DNA of 33,674 bases from assembly GCA_902790135.1 (NCBI GenBank), contig CADAQM010000024.1:1-33674 (forward strand). The letters are read 5' to 3'. Of the stretch, positions 1 to 7,677 are shown in pieces. Within the stretch, counting starts at the first letter, position 1. Each line of letters opens with the position of its first letter. The stretch is from an uncultured Coriobacteriaceae bacterium (GTDB taxonomy: Bacteria > Actinomycetota > Coriobacteriia > Coriobacteriales > Atopobiaceae). Both the position numbers and the translations under genes were made by a program. A model generated the notes under the pieces. It ran no database searches, was not told where the DNA came from, and saw only the letters and a program-made list of their open reading frames with translations.

Positions 1-1
1 C

Positions 2-367
2 GACGAAGTCGATCGCATGGTCAAGGACGCCGAGGCTCACGCCGAGGAGGACAAGGCCAAGAAGGACGAGATCGAGGTCCGCAACCAGACCGACAGCCTG
101 GCCTACTCCACTGAGCAGACCCTCAACGAGCTGGGCGACAAGGTGCCCGCCGACACCAAGGCTGACGTTGAGGCCGCTATCGAGGAGGCCAAGAAGGCCC
201 TTGACGGCACCGATGTCGAGGCCATCAAGGCCGCCGGCGAGAAGCTCCAGCAGGCTGGCTACAAGCTTGCCGAGATCGTCTACTCCGACCAGCAGGATCA
301 GGGTCCCCAGGGCGGCCAGCCCGGTGGCGACGACGTGGTCGACGCTGACTACGAGGTTGTCGACTAG
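2..367 (+). CDS. dnaK: DnaK (Hsp70 chaperone), C-terminal end only
   Basis: The reading frame is open from the window edge, so only about 121 C-terminal residues are present. They match the helical lid and tail of DnaK: a charged helix (AEEDKAKKDEIEVRNQTDSL), then a typical lid stretch (LAYSTEQTLNELGDKV), and a Gly/Gln-rich linker ending in DADYEVVD, the usual bacterial DnaK tail. Hsp70 binds unfolded polypeptides in an ATP cycle driven by DnaJ and GrpE, both encoded immediately downstream. The promoter and any HspR operator lie outside the window. Identification is secure because of the tail and the gene order. Confidence 0.95.
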   Translation, partial: DEVDRMVKDAEAHAEEDKAKKDEIEVRNQTDSLAYSTEQTLNELGDKVPADTKADVEAAIEEAKKALDGTDVEAIKAAGEKLQQAGYKLAEIVYSDQQDQGPQGGQPGGDDVVDADYEVVD

Positions 368-485
368 CGCCCGAGCGCAAAAGTGACGAGTTGACCGTGG
401 CGGGAGCGGGAATGGATTCCGCTCCCGCCATACTGGCAAAAGACCACCTCGGGCCAATGGCCCAGGCGATAGTTGGGAGAGTGAC

Positions 486-1205
486 GTGAAGGTGCCCATC
501 GATGTTGAGAACGACGAGGTCCGCGAGGACGTCGAAGAGGTCGTCGAGCCCGATCTGCAGGAGGATGAGCTGACGCCTGAGGAGGAGGCCGCCATGGTGG
601 AGGCCGCAAAGCGCGCCGGTGCCGAGGCCGCCGAGGCCGATATGGCCGCCCAGGCCGAGCGTGCCCAGAACGACCTGCAAGAGCAGCTCAATGCCGCGAT
701 CAAGGAGAGCGAGGCTGCCAAGAAGGAGGCCGCCGACGCGACCGATCGTCTGCTTCGGCTGCAGGCTGACTGGGACAACTACCGTCGCCGCACCGCGCAG
801 GAGCGCATCGCCGAGCGCGAGCGTGCGGCCGAGAAGCTGGTCACCAACCTGCTGCCCGTGCTCGACGACATGGAGCGCGCCTCCGACCACGCGACCAAGA
901 CCGCCGAGGGCGACGAGAAGATCATCCAGTTTGTCGATGGCGTCATGGCCGTGCACGCCAAGATGCTCGACATCCTGGGCAAGGAGGGCGTCGAGGTCAT
1001 CGACCCGGCCGGCGAGCCCTTCGACCCGCTGGTGCATCAGGCCGTGGGCCGCGAGGAGAACGCCGAGGCCTACGACGAGACCGTCGCCCAGGTCTACCAG
1101 AAGGGCTACCGCATGGGCGGCAAGGTAATCCGCTCCGCGATGGTGACCGTCACCTATGGTGGCCCCAAGCGTCCCGCAGAGCCCACGGAGGCCGAGGCAG
1201 AGTAG
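486..1205 (+). CDS. grpE: GrpE, nucleotide exchange factor for DnaK
   Basis: 239 residues from a GTG start, with a GGGAGAG ribosome site just upstream; an earlier GTG at 481 runs into a stop at once. The first 65 residues or so are acidic and low in complexity, followed by a long coiled coil (about 65-115) and the GrpE head. LQADWDNYRRRTAQERI is the conserved entry to the GrpE core, and the C-terminal part carries FDPLVHQAV and the GYRMGGKVIRSAMVTV signature. GrpE releases ADP from DnaK. It lies 118 bp after dnaK and 75 bp before dnaJ, so the three are probably one operon. Confidence 0.96.
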   Translation: MKVPIDVENDEVREDVEEVVEPDLQEDELTPEEEAAMVEAAKRAGAEAAEADMAAQAERAQNDLQEQLNAAIKESEAAKKEAADATDRLLRLQADWDNYRRRTAQERIAERERAAEKLVTNLLPVLDDMERASDHATKTAEGDEKIIQFVDGVMAVHAKMLDILGKEGVEVIDPAGEPFDPLVHQAVGREENAEAYDETVAQVYQKGYRMGGKVIRSAMVTVTYGGPKRPAEPTEAEAE

Positions 1206-1280
1206 CCAAGCTAGCGGGCGAGCTGCGGTCAAGCGCCCGTCTCGCCCGAAGGCATGACACGAAAGGAGGCGTTGCCTCAC

Positions 1281-2249
1281 ATGGCTGGCAAGAGGAACTA
1301 CTACGACATCCTGGGCGTGCAGCGCGACGCCACCCAGGACGACATCAAGAAGGCCTTCCGCAAGCTGGCGGCCAAGTACCATCCCGACGCCGGCGGTGAC
1401 GAGGAGAAGTTCAAGGAGGTCAGTGAGGCCTACACGACCCTCTCCGACGCCGAGAAGCGCAAGGAGTACGACCAGCTGCTGATGTTCGGCGGCATTCCCG
1501 GCGCCGACTTTGGCGGTTCGGGCGGTCGCAACCGTGGCGGCTACACCTACACCGGCAACGGTGCGGACTGGTCTGACATCTTCGAGAACATCCGCAGTGG
1601 CGACGGCGCGTTCGGCGGCTTTGACTTCTCCACCATCTTTGGTGGCCAGCCGGGCAGCGGAACGCGGATGAACCGACCCACCAAGGGTGGCGACCTCACG
1701 ATGACGGTGGACGTTACCGCCGAGGAGGCTTTCAGCGGAGCACAGCGCAAGGTGAGCTACACCATCCCCTCCACGGGGGAGAAGCAGAGTCTGACGGTCA
1801 AGGTTCCGGCCGGTGCGGTCGATGGCGGAAAGCTCCGCTACCGCGGCCGTGGCGAGTACGGCACCAACGGCGGTGCGCGCGGCGACCTGGTTATCACCAC
1901 CCGTGTGGCGGAGCACCCGCTCTTCAAGCGCGACGGTGCCGACGTGCGCATGGAGCTGCCCATCAGCATGTACGAGGCGGCGCTTGGCGCAGAGGTCAAC
2001 GTGCCCACGCCCGATGGCTCGACCTGTCGTCTCAAGATTCCCGCTGGCACGCAGGATGGCAAGACCTTCCGCTTCCGCGATCTTGGCGCGCCAAACGTCA
2101 AGCGTAAGGGGAGCAAGGGCGCCCTCTACGTAAAGGTGCGGGTCAAGGTGCCCACCCGCCTGTCGGCAAAGGAGCGCGAGTCTCTCGAGGCGCTGCGCAC
2201 CGCCGACGAGCGCGAGTACAGGAAGGACGTCGAGAGCTATGGCGCGTAG
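1281..2249 (+). CDS. dnaJ: DnaJ/CbpA-type Hsp40 co-chaperone without zinc finger
   Basis: 322 residues. The start chosen is the ATG at 1281, preceded by the strong ribosome site GAAAGGAGGCG; an in-frame ATG at 1254 lies upstream of that site and would not give a normal J-domain N-terminus. The J domain covers about 6-70 with HPD at 34-36. A Gly/Phe-rich linker follows (about 75-135), then the two beta-barrel substrate-binding domains ([20 protein letters not shown] onward). The four CxxCxGxG zinc motifs of classical DnaJ are absent: the protein passes straight from the first barrel strand to [18 protein letters not shown]. It is therefore a class II (CbpA-like) protein in the operon position of dnaJ. 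Confidence 0.93.
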   Translation: MAGKRNYYDILGVQRDATQDDIKKAFRKLAAKYHPDAGGDEEKFKEVSEAYTTLSDAEKRKEYDQLLMFGGIPGADFGGSGGRNRGGYTYTGNGADWSDIFENIRSGDGAFGGFDFSTIFGGQPGSGTRMNRPTKGGDLTMTVDVTAEEAFSGAQRKVSYTIPSTGEKQSLTVKVPAGAVDGGKLRYRGRGEYGTNGGARGDLVITTRVAEHPLFKRDGADVRMELPISMYEAALGAEVNVPTPDGSTCRLKIPAGTQDGKTFRFRDLGAPNVKRKGSKGALYVKVRVKVPTRLSAKERESLEALRTADEREYRKDVESYGA

Positions 2250-2661
2250 TGACGACAGCAAGGACAAGCCGCTCTACATGATCAGCGTTGCTGCCGAGCT
2301 CACGGGCATGCATCCGCAGACCCTGCGCGTCTACGAGCAGAAGGGCCTGGTAACGCCTGGTCGTTCGCGCGGCAACACGCGCCTGTACTCCCAGAGCGAC
2401 ATCGAGCGGCTCAACCTCATCAGCAAGCTGACCGACGAGGGCATCAACCTTGCGGGCGTGGTGCGCATCCTCGACATGCGAGAGCGCCAGGTGGAGCGCG
2501 AGAGCGAGATCGACGAGCTCCGTGCCCGCGTGCGCGAGCTCGAGGACCAGGTGCACGAGTACCGCATGCGTGAGCGTATCACCGCGCTCACGCGCTATGA
2601 CGGACAGGGTCCCGAGCAGGTCATGCGCGGACTCCTGGAAAGCGGGCTGGGCAACAGCTAG
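2239..2661 (+). CDS. hspR: HspR, MerR-family heat-shock repressor
   Basis: 140 residues. The ATG overlaps the end of dnaJ by 11 bp, which suggests translational coupling. The N-terminal MerR winged helix is clear: [39 protein letters not shown] at about 14-52, followed by the recognition wing and a coiled-coil dimerisation helix (about 85-115, [20 protein letters not shown]). In actinobacteria HspR is the last gene of the dnaK operon and represses it together with DnaK, binding HAIR inverted repeats. No recognisable HAIR site (CTTGAGT-N7-ACTCAAG) was seen in this window; the dnaK promoter, its usual location, is outside it. Confidence 0.95.
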   Translation: MARSDDSKDKPLYMISVAAELTGMHPQTLRVYEQKGLVTPGRSRGNTRLYSQSDIERLNLISKLTDEGINLAGVVRILDMRERQVERESEIDELRARVRELEDQVHEYRMRERITALTRYDGQGPEQVMRGLLESGLGNS

Positions 2662-2683
2662 CCCGAGGCGTCCAAACGACAAG

Positions 2684-2725
2684 AACGGCCGCTGCGACGG
2701 ATATGTCACGGCGGCCGTTTTGGTT
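2684..2725 (+). terminator. Rho-independent terminator after the dnaK operon
   Basis: Perfect 9-bp arms AACGGCCGC (2684-2692) and GCGGCCGTT (2711-2719) are separated by 18 bp and followed by a T-rich run (TTGGTTT). It sits 22 bp after the hspR stop, the expected place to end the chaperone operon. Confidence 0.75.
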
Positions 2726-2780
2726 TGTGGGGCAGACGATGTTGCTCGCACGTGGTTTGCGTTGTGGAGAGAGCGGATTT

Positions 2781-2933
2781 GTGCAACTTATCCCGTTAGT
2801 GTGTAACGTCTCGCGGACGCTCTCCCAGGAGGCCGCTCATCAAGGGACAAAAAGTGCAGGAAATCTCAGCCCCGAGGCGCCGCGCTTGAGATGGTGTCCA
2901 GCAAGAGTTACACACTAACGGGATAAGTTGCAC
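2781..2933. repeat. Palindromic element with perfect 27-bp inverted arms (MITE-like or structured RNA)
   Basis: Arm 2781-2807 begins GTGCAACTTATCCCG; arm 2907-2933 is its exact reverse complement over all 27 bp. They enclose about 99 bp. Pairing continues imperfectly inward (TCTCGCGGAC against the complement of GTCCAGCAAGA) and outward (CACG...TTTGCG at 2749-2761 against CGCAAACGTG at 2953-2962), so the whole hairpin may span about 2749-2962. No ORF of note lies inside. No clear target-site duplication is visible. The rest of 2662-3099 holds only the terminator and the upstream region of the permease. Confidence 0.8.
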
Positions 2934-3099
2934 GATTGAGCCCCTCTCGCTCCGCAAACGTGGCTCAGGGGTAGGCCTCACGTTTCGACCGGTACGCCAT
3001 CTACTCCAAAGCTCACCATTGAGGAGATGCGGGAATAGCTCTCAGCGTAAAGCTGCCGTATCATTGAAGAGTCGGACAATGCGACGGGGAGGGGCGCAT

Positions 3100-4005
3100 A
3101 TGGTCCTGATTCTCATCAAGCAGATTCTGGTCATGCTGGCGATGATGTCCATTGGCGTCATCCTGTTCAAGCTGGGGCAACTCGACGAGAAGGGTGTGGG
3201 CCAGCTGTCCAACCTGGCCCTGTACGTGGCGACGCCCTGCGTGGTGATCCGCGCGCTGGCCATCCCGTATGACGCGGACAAGATCTCGACCGGCGTCCTC
3301 GTGATGCTGTTCTTCCTGATCATCTTTGCCGTGTCGGTGGTCATCGGGCGCTTTGGCTGCGGCAGGGCCGACCGCGTAGGCACCTTTGCCGTGGTTTTCT
3401 CCAACTCGGGCTTCGTGGGCATCCCGCTCATCCAGGGCATTCTGGGCGAGGAGTACGTCTTCTACGTGACCATGACCATGGTGGTGGGCACGATTACCTT
3501 CTGGACCTACGGCGTCCTGCTCATGAGCGGTGACAAGAACGAGGTGTCCGTCAAGAAGATCCTGACCAACCCCAACCTGATTGCCGTGGTCGTGGGCATG
3601 ATCCTCTTCTTTGCGGTCGACGAGCTGCCCTACGTGATCCAGCAGACGCTGACCGGTATGGCCAACATGAACACAGGCCTCGGCATGGTCATCCTCGGCG
3701 CCACGCTCGGCGCGTCCAACATCGGCCTCATGATCACCGACACGCGCCTGTACAAGGCGATTGCCCTGCGACTCGTGGTGGTGCCTCTGGCCTGCATCCC
3801 CATCCTTCTGCTGATGCCCGTGCCCTTTGAGGTTCGCATGGTCATGATGATCATCGCGGCGGCACCCGCAGCCTCGGCCACGTCGATGCTGGCGCTCAAG
3901 TACGGCGCCGACTACTCGTACGGCACGGGCCTGTCCATCGGCACCACCATCGTGTCCATGCTCACTATGCCCCTCGTGCTGGCGCTTGCCATGCAGATTC
4001 TCTAG
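3100..4005 (+). CDS. AEC-family permease (auxin efflux carrier type)
   Basis: 301 residues starting MVLILIKQILVMLAMMS, with a GGGGAGGGG ribosome site. A longer in-frame version from 3019 adds a charged, non-membrane leader and is less likely. The protein is almost entirely hydrophobic, with about ten membrane segments. It shows features of the AEC/PF03547 family: GQLDEKGVGQLSNLALYVATPC near the N-terminus and FSNSGFVGIPLIQG in the middle. Members export or exchange organic acids such as malate; the substrate cannot be read from the sequence. The ribosome site of the next gene overlaps this stop codon, so the two are co-transcribed and the downstream enzyme may act on related metabolites. Confidence 0.85.
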   Translation: MVLILIKQILVMLAMMSIGVILFKLGQLDEKGVGQLSNLALYVATPCVVIRALAIPYDADKISTGVLVMLFFLIIFAVSVVIGRFGCGRADRVGTFAVVFSNSGFVGIPLIQGILGEEYVFYVTMTMVVGTITFWTYGVLLMSGDKNEVSVKKILTNPNLIAVVVGMILFFAVDELPYVIQQTLTGMANMNTGLGMVILGATLGASNIGLMITDTRLYKAIALRLVVVPLACIPILLLMPVPFEVRMVMMIIAAAPAASATSMLALKYGADYSYGTGLSIGTTIVSMLTMPLVLALAMQIL

Positions 4006-4016
4006 GAGGTCATCGT

Positions 4017-4691
4017 ATGCAGCTTCAACTCACCATCGATCACGGCAAGCGCCACGAGGTCATCGCTATCGTGAACGAGCTTGCGGACTACGTGGATATC
4101 GTCGAGATCGGCTACCCGCAGATGATGACATTCGGTCTTGGTCTCATCGAGGAGATCCATGCCGCCCATCCTGACCTGTGCATCTGCGTGGACGCCAAGG
4201 TCTTTCATGGTGGAACGGGCGTGACCACGCGCGCCTTCGAGGCAGGCGCTGGCATCGTGACGGTTCTCTCTGCCGCCCCCGACCCCGTAATCGTAAAGAT
4301 GGTCGAAAAGGCAAGGGAGTACGGCGGAAAGGTCATGTGCGACATGTCAGCCCCTCCGCGCTCGTTTGCCAAGCGCACGGCTGAGGTTGACGAGCTGGGC
4401 GTCGATTACATCGCGGTACACACCGGCTACATTCCCGAGTACGACTACGACCTCGAGACGCATCGCAGGTGGTTTACGCCCAAGATCAAGCCGCTCGACC
4501 TGGCAAAGGTCGCACGACGCAACATGCGCAACGCCAAGCTGGCCCTTGGTACGGGCATCAACGAGGGCAACATCCGCGAGGTCATGACGCTCGACCCCGA
4601 GATTATCATGGTCGGACGCGCCATCTTCGACACCGACGACCACGTGATGGCCGCAGACCGCATGAGGCGCTACCTGCCGTTTGAGGGGTAG
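4017..4691 (+). CDS. OMP-decarboxylase-superfamily enzyme, 3-hexulose-6-phosphate synthase-like
   Basis: 224 residues from an ATG 11 bp after the permease stop, with AGGAGG as ribosome site. The TIM-barrel fold is recognisable: MQLQLTIDHG, DIVEIGYPQMM, CICVDAKVFHGG, KVMCDMSAPP, YIAVHTGY and LALGTGINEGN followed by IIMVGRAIF (phosphate-binding end). Closest in style are hexulose-6-phosphate synthase (HxlA) and 3-keto-L-gulonate-6-phosphate decarboxylase (UlaD). The superfamily signature is DxKxxD; here it reads DAKVFH, so the second Asp is missing. No hxlB isomerase lies nearby. The reaction should therefore be left open. Confidence 0.75.
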   Translation: MQLQLTIDHGKRHEVIAIVNELADYVDIVEIGYPQMMTFGLGLIEEIHAAHPDLCICVDAKVFHGGTGVTTRAFEAGAGIVTVLSAAPDPVIVKMVEKAREYGGKVMCDMSAPPRSFAKRTAEVDELGVDYIAVHTGYIPEYDYDLETHRRWFTPKIKPLDLAKVARRNMRNAKLALGTGINEGNIREVMTLDPEIIMVGRAIFDTDDHVMAADRMRRYLPFEG

Positions 4692-4739
4692 CTGGGCCGC
4701 AAGTCAACGGCTTGCGGGCGCCGCCGACAGGAGGAACCG

Positions 4740-5792
4740 ATGCAACACACACTGCAAGACCAGCTGGGCGGGCAGGCCGATAAGTCCGATGCCGTCAGGC
4801 GAGAGTATCCGGCGCTGCTTGGCGCCGAGCAGCTTGGCGCCGTTGCTGCGCACTACCTCAGGGACTGCCAGCATGCTTGGAAGCCCAATCCCGACCGCGA
4901 GTATCTTGATCCGGACAAGGACTTCGTGTACGAGATGCAGTTTGCGGATGAGTTTTCCGACGCACGGGCAGACGATATCCGCACGGCCCTCGGCATCGGT
5001 GCAGATGAGGCCATCTACGTGCTGTGGGACAAGAAGCTCTCGTCGCTCTTCAAGACCACCTACGAGAGCCTCGTCCTGTGTGACTCGGGCGTCTATTACC
5101 GCACGGGCAAGAAGGCCGGACGCTTGAGCTGGGAGGAGTTCCGCGCGCTTCCGGCACGGGCGATCCGCGGTGGCGGCAACACCCTGATGCTGGATGGGAT
5201 GAGCTTTAGGTGTCATGACGCCGGCGCGTTCATGATGGTGCTGCAAAGGCTCAGGAGCGAGCTTGTCTATGCGCGGAACTGGCCAAACAGGGATGAGCTG
5301 ACGTTTGAGGCACCCGGTTCGGAGGAGATGCGCGCAAGCGCGAGCAAGCGTGCCATTGACTTCCTGAGGAGCAAGGCGTCCGGGTCAGCGGTTCACACAA
5401 GTATGGAGTTCGATGACGCGAACGACTTTGCGAGTGACGTGCGGGGCTATCTGGACATGCCCGAAGACGAGGCCGTATATGCGGGGTACGAGTGGTCGCA
5501 CGACAGCGACAACCCCTTCCCTGAGACGAACAAGGAGCTTCCGGCTTCCTTTGGCGCCTTTGCCCAGAGAGGCTTCTACGTTTGCTTGGACGATGGCTGC
5601 AAGAAGACTCACACAAGGCTGATTGGCTGGGACGAGTTTGTCGAGGTCATGGCGCGCGACTACGCCCCCTCGCCAGACGGATTGAACTCCCTTGTCATCG
5701 ACGGCACGCTGTTTGGCAACCTTGGGGAGGGAGTCAACCTCTACCCAAGGCTCATCGCCGAGCTCAGTGACGAGCTCAAGCGCCTCCAGTAG
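4740..5792 (+). CDS. Hypothetical protein with an internal domain duplication
   Basis: 350 residues, ribosome site AGGAGGA, no signal peptide or membrane segment. I do not recognise the family. Two similar stretches can be seen: about 78-137 (ALGIGADEAIYVLWDKK, then ESLVLCDSGVYYRTGKKAGRLSWEEFRA) and about 238-309 (YLDMPEDEAVYAGYEW, then GAFAQRGFYVCLDDGC and THTRLIGWDEFVEV). Each has a DEA-Y entry, an aromatic/Cys strand and a W-[ED]-EF helix. This looks like two copies of a small, perhaps PH-like, sensor or scaffold domain. It follows the enzyme gene after 48 bp and is probably in the same transcript. It is convergent with the clpX-like gene. Confidence 0.6.
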   Translation: MQHTLQDQLGGQADKSDAVRREYPALLGAEQLGAVAAHYLRDCQHAWKPNPDREYLDPDKDFVYEMQFADEFSDARADDIRTALGIGADEAIYVLWDKKLSSLFKTTYESLVLCDSGVYYRTGKKAGRLSWEEFRALPARAIRGGGNTLMLDGMSFRCHDAGAFMMVLQRLRSELVYARNWPNRDELTFEAPGSEEMRASASKRAIDFLRSKASGSAVHTSMEFDDANDFASDVRGYLDMPEDEAVYAGYEWSHDSDNPFPETNKELPASFGAFAQRGFYVCLDDGCKKTHTRLIGWDEFVEVMARDYAPSPDGLNSLVIDGTLFGNLGEGVNLYPRLIAELSDELKRLQ

Positions 5793-5848
5793 CTGACTCA
5801 GATCTATCTGATCCCTGGCGGACGAGGCCGTAAGGGTCGGTGGTGGCG

Positions 5849-7555
5849 CTATGCCTCGGCATTGCGCAGCACGTACTCGGGCTTCTCGCCATCGGTCACG
5901 CAAGCCCGATGCACCACGACCTGCTCGATATCCGTGCGCCCGGGCACCTCGAACATGGCGTCGCGCAGCACCTTCTCGCAGATGGAGCGCAGCCCGCGCG
6001 CCCCGGTGCCGCGATCGAGCGCAACCTGCGCGATGGCTTCGAGTGCCTCCTGGTCAAAGATCAGCTGGACTCCGTCATAGGCCATGAGCTGCTGGTATTG
6101 GCGGACGATGGCGTTTTTGGGCTCGGTGAGGATGCGCACCATGTCCTCGACGCGAAGCTCGCAGGTGTGCGTGATGACCGGTATGCGACCGACGAGCTCG
6201 GGGATGAGGCCAAAGCGGTGCAGGTCCTGCGGCTCGACCATGCCCAGCAGCTCGTCGTCGGAAAGCTGCGACACGCTGGAATCCTGCCGCGTGAAGCCGA
6301 TGCTGCGGTTTGAGGTGCGCCGCCGGACGATGTCGGTGAGGCCCACAAAGGCACCGCCGCAGATGAACAGGATGTTGGTGGTGTCCACCTGGCTGTTCTT
6401 CTGAAAGAGGTTGGTGCGCCCGCCCAGGGGCGGCACGCTGGTCATGGACCCCTCGAGCAGCTTGAGCAGGGCCTGCTGCACGCCCTCGCCGGAGGGGTCG
6501 TTGTTGTTGGCAAAGTTGCTGGCGCCAGACGTGCGGGCGATCTTGTCTATCTCGTCGATGTACACGATGCCCATCGAGGCGTTCTCCTCGCTGCCGGCTG
6601 CCGCGATGAGGCGCGCGAGGATGGACTCTACGTCGTCGCCCACGTAGCCTGCGTCGGTCAGGGTCGTGGCGTCGGCGATGGCCAGGGGCACATCGAGGAT
6701 CCGCGCGAGCGTCTGCACCATGAGGGTCTTGCCGGTGCCAGTTGGTCCCAGCAGCATGATGTTCGACTTGGCGATCTCAACCGGGTTCTGCTTGTCCTCG
6801 TGCCAGCTAGGCGTGATGCGCTTGTAGTGGTTGTAGACCGCAACCGCCAGCGTGCGACGCGCGTCCTCCTGACCGATCACGTACTCGCCGAGCGCGTCAT
6901 ATATCTGCTGCGGGGTGGGGAGCGAGCCGTCCTTGCGCAGGCGCGGGCCAACCTCGACCTCGGCGTCCACGCGCCTGCCCACCTTGATGCCGGCACGTAC
7001 CTTGCGCTTTTTGCCCTTCTCGATGGAGGAGGATGCGCTGTGCGGGACGGGCGCATCGGACATCAGGCCCTCGCCCCCGCCGGCCGCTGCCGAGAGCGGC
7101 ATGGGGGTGGGATAGTCGTTCTTGGTGGTCGCGCCCGCAGCCCCTTGGCCCTGCAGCTTGTCGATGCGCGCGGATACCTCGGCAGCCTTCTCGGCACGCT
7201 CCCTGCCGCGGGCGGCTGCGGCGGACTTGACGGGCACGAGCTGGCCGTTCTCGTCAACGGTCATCTGGAAGCCCCGGTAGGAGGCCGCGTAGTCGCCGGT
7301 CACCGTGGGTGCCCAGCCCAGGGGCGGATCCTCGATGGTGCCGTCAAAACTCTGGAAGAACTTGCGCACGGCAAAGAAGCCTGCGACGATGATGCCGAGC
7401 GTGACGAGCGTGCCGATGAGATCGACCATGCTCGACTCGTGAGCGGCTGCGTCGACCACCTCGATAAAGACGCGTCCGCACAGCATGGCGCCCACCAGCG
7501 CGAGGATGGCCTTCATCTTCCAGGAAAGCACCTGCTTTTTTGCCTGCTGAGCCAT
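5849..7555 (-). CDS. clpX: ClpX-type AAA+ unfoldase with N-terminal membrane anchor, no zinc-binding domain
   Basis: 568 residues; the ATG at 7555 has GAAGGA upstream on its strand. The C-terminal 355 residues are a full ClpX ATPase: Walker A GPTGTGKT (270-277), pore loop GYVG (303-306), Walker B VYIDEIDK (331-338), the ClpP-docking tripeptide IGF (419-421) and sensor-2 GAR (518-520). The N-terminus lacks the Cys4 zinc domain of ClpX. It has two hydrophobic segments (about 14-34 and 43-65), then a linker rich in Ala/Gly and charged residues. The RKH pore loop of E. coli ClpX (GGRKHP) reads GGRTNL here. The IGF loop implies partnership with ClpP, so this is probably a membrane-tethered ClpXP unfoldase. 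It may be a paralogue; whether a normal clpX exists elsewhere cannot be seen. Confidence 0.9.
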   Translation of the reverse strand: MAQQAKKQVLSWKMKAILALVGAMLCGRVFIEVVDAAAHESSMVDLIGTLVTLGIIVAGFFAVRKFFQSFDGTIEDPPLGWAPTVTGDYAASYRGFQMTVDENGQLVPVKSAAAARGRERAEKAAEVSARIDKLQGQGAAGATTKNDYPTPMPLSAAAGGGEGLMSDAPVPHSASSSIEKGKKRKVRAGIKVGRRVDAEVEVGPRLRKDGSLPTPQQIYDALGEYVIGQEDARRTLAVAVYNHYKRITPSWHEDKQNPVEIAKSNIMLLGPTGTGKTLMVQTLARILDVPLAIADATTLTDAGYVGDDVESILARLIAAAGSEENASMGIVYIDEIDKIARTSGASNFANNNDPSGEGVQQALLKLLEGSMTSVPPLGGRTNLFQKNSQVDTTNILFICGGAFVGLTDIVRRRTSNRSIGFTRQDSSVSQLSDDELLGMVEPQDLHRFGLIPELVGRIPVITHTCELRVEDMVRILTEPKNAIVRQYQQLMAYDGVQLIFDQEALEAIAQVALDRGTGARGLRSICEKVLRDAMFEVPGRTDIEQVVVHRACVTDGEKPEYVLRNAEA

Positions 7556-7677
7556 ACATTTCCTTCGTCCGTGGCAATAGCAACATTATGCCCAAACGGC
7601 TCCCGTGGCATGCGTTACGGTTATCCTATTGCTCGGACGCATATGCCTGTTTGGCAACGTATGGAGCGGAGGACGCT

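Noticed and set aside
225..2267. Long minus-strand open frame opposite grpE and dnaJ
   Set aside because: It is a shadow of well-identified genes on the plus strand; the translation is Leu/Gly/Val/His-rich without any motif.
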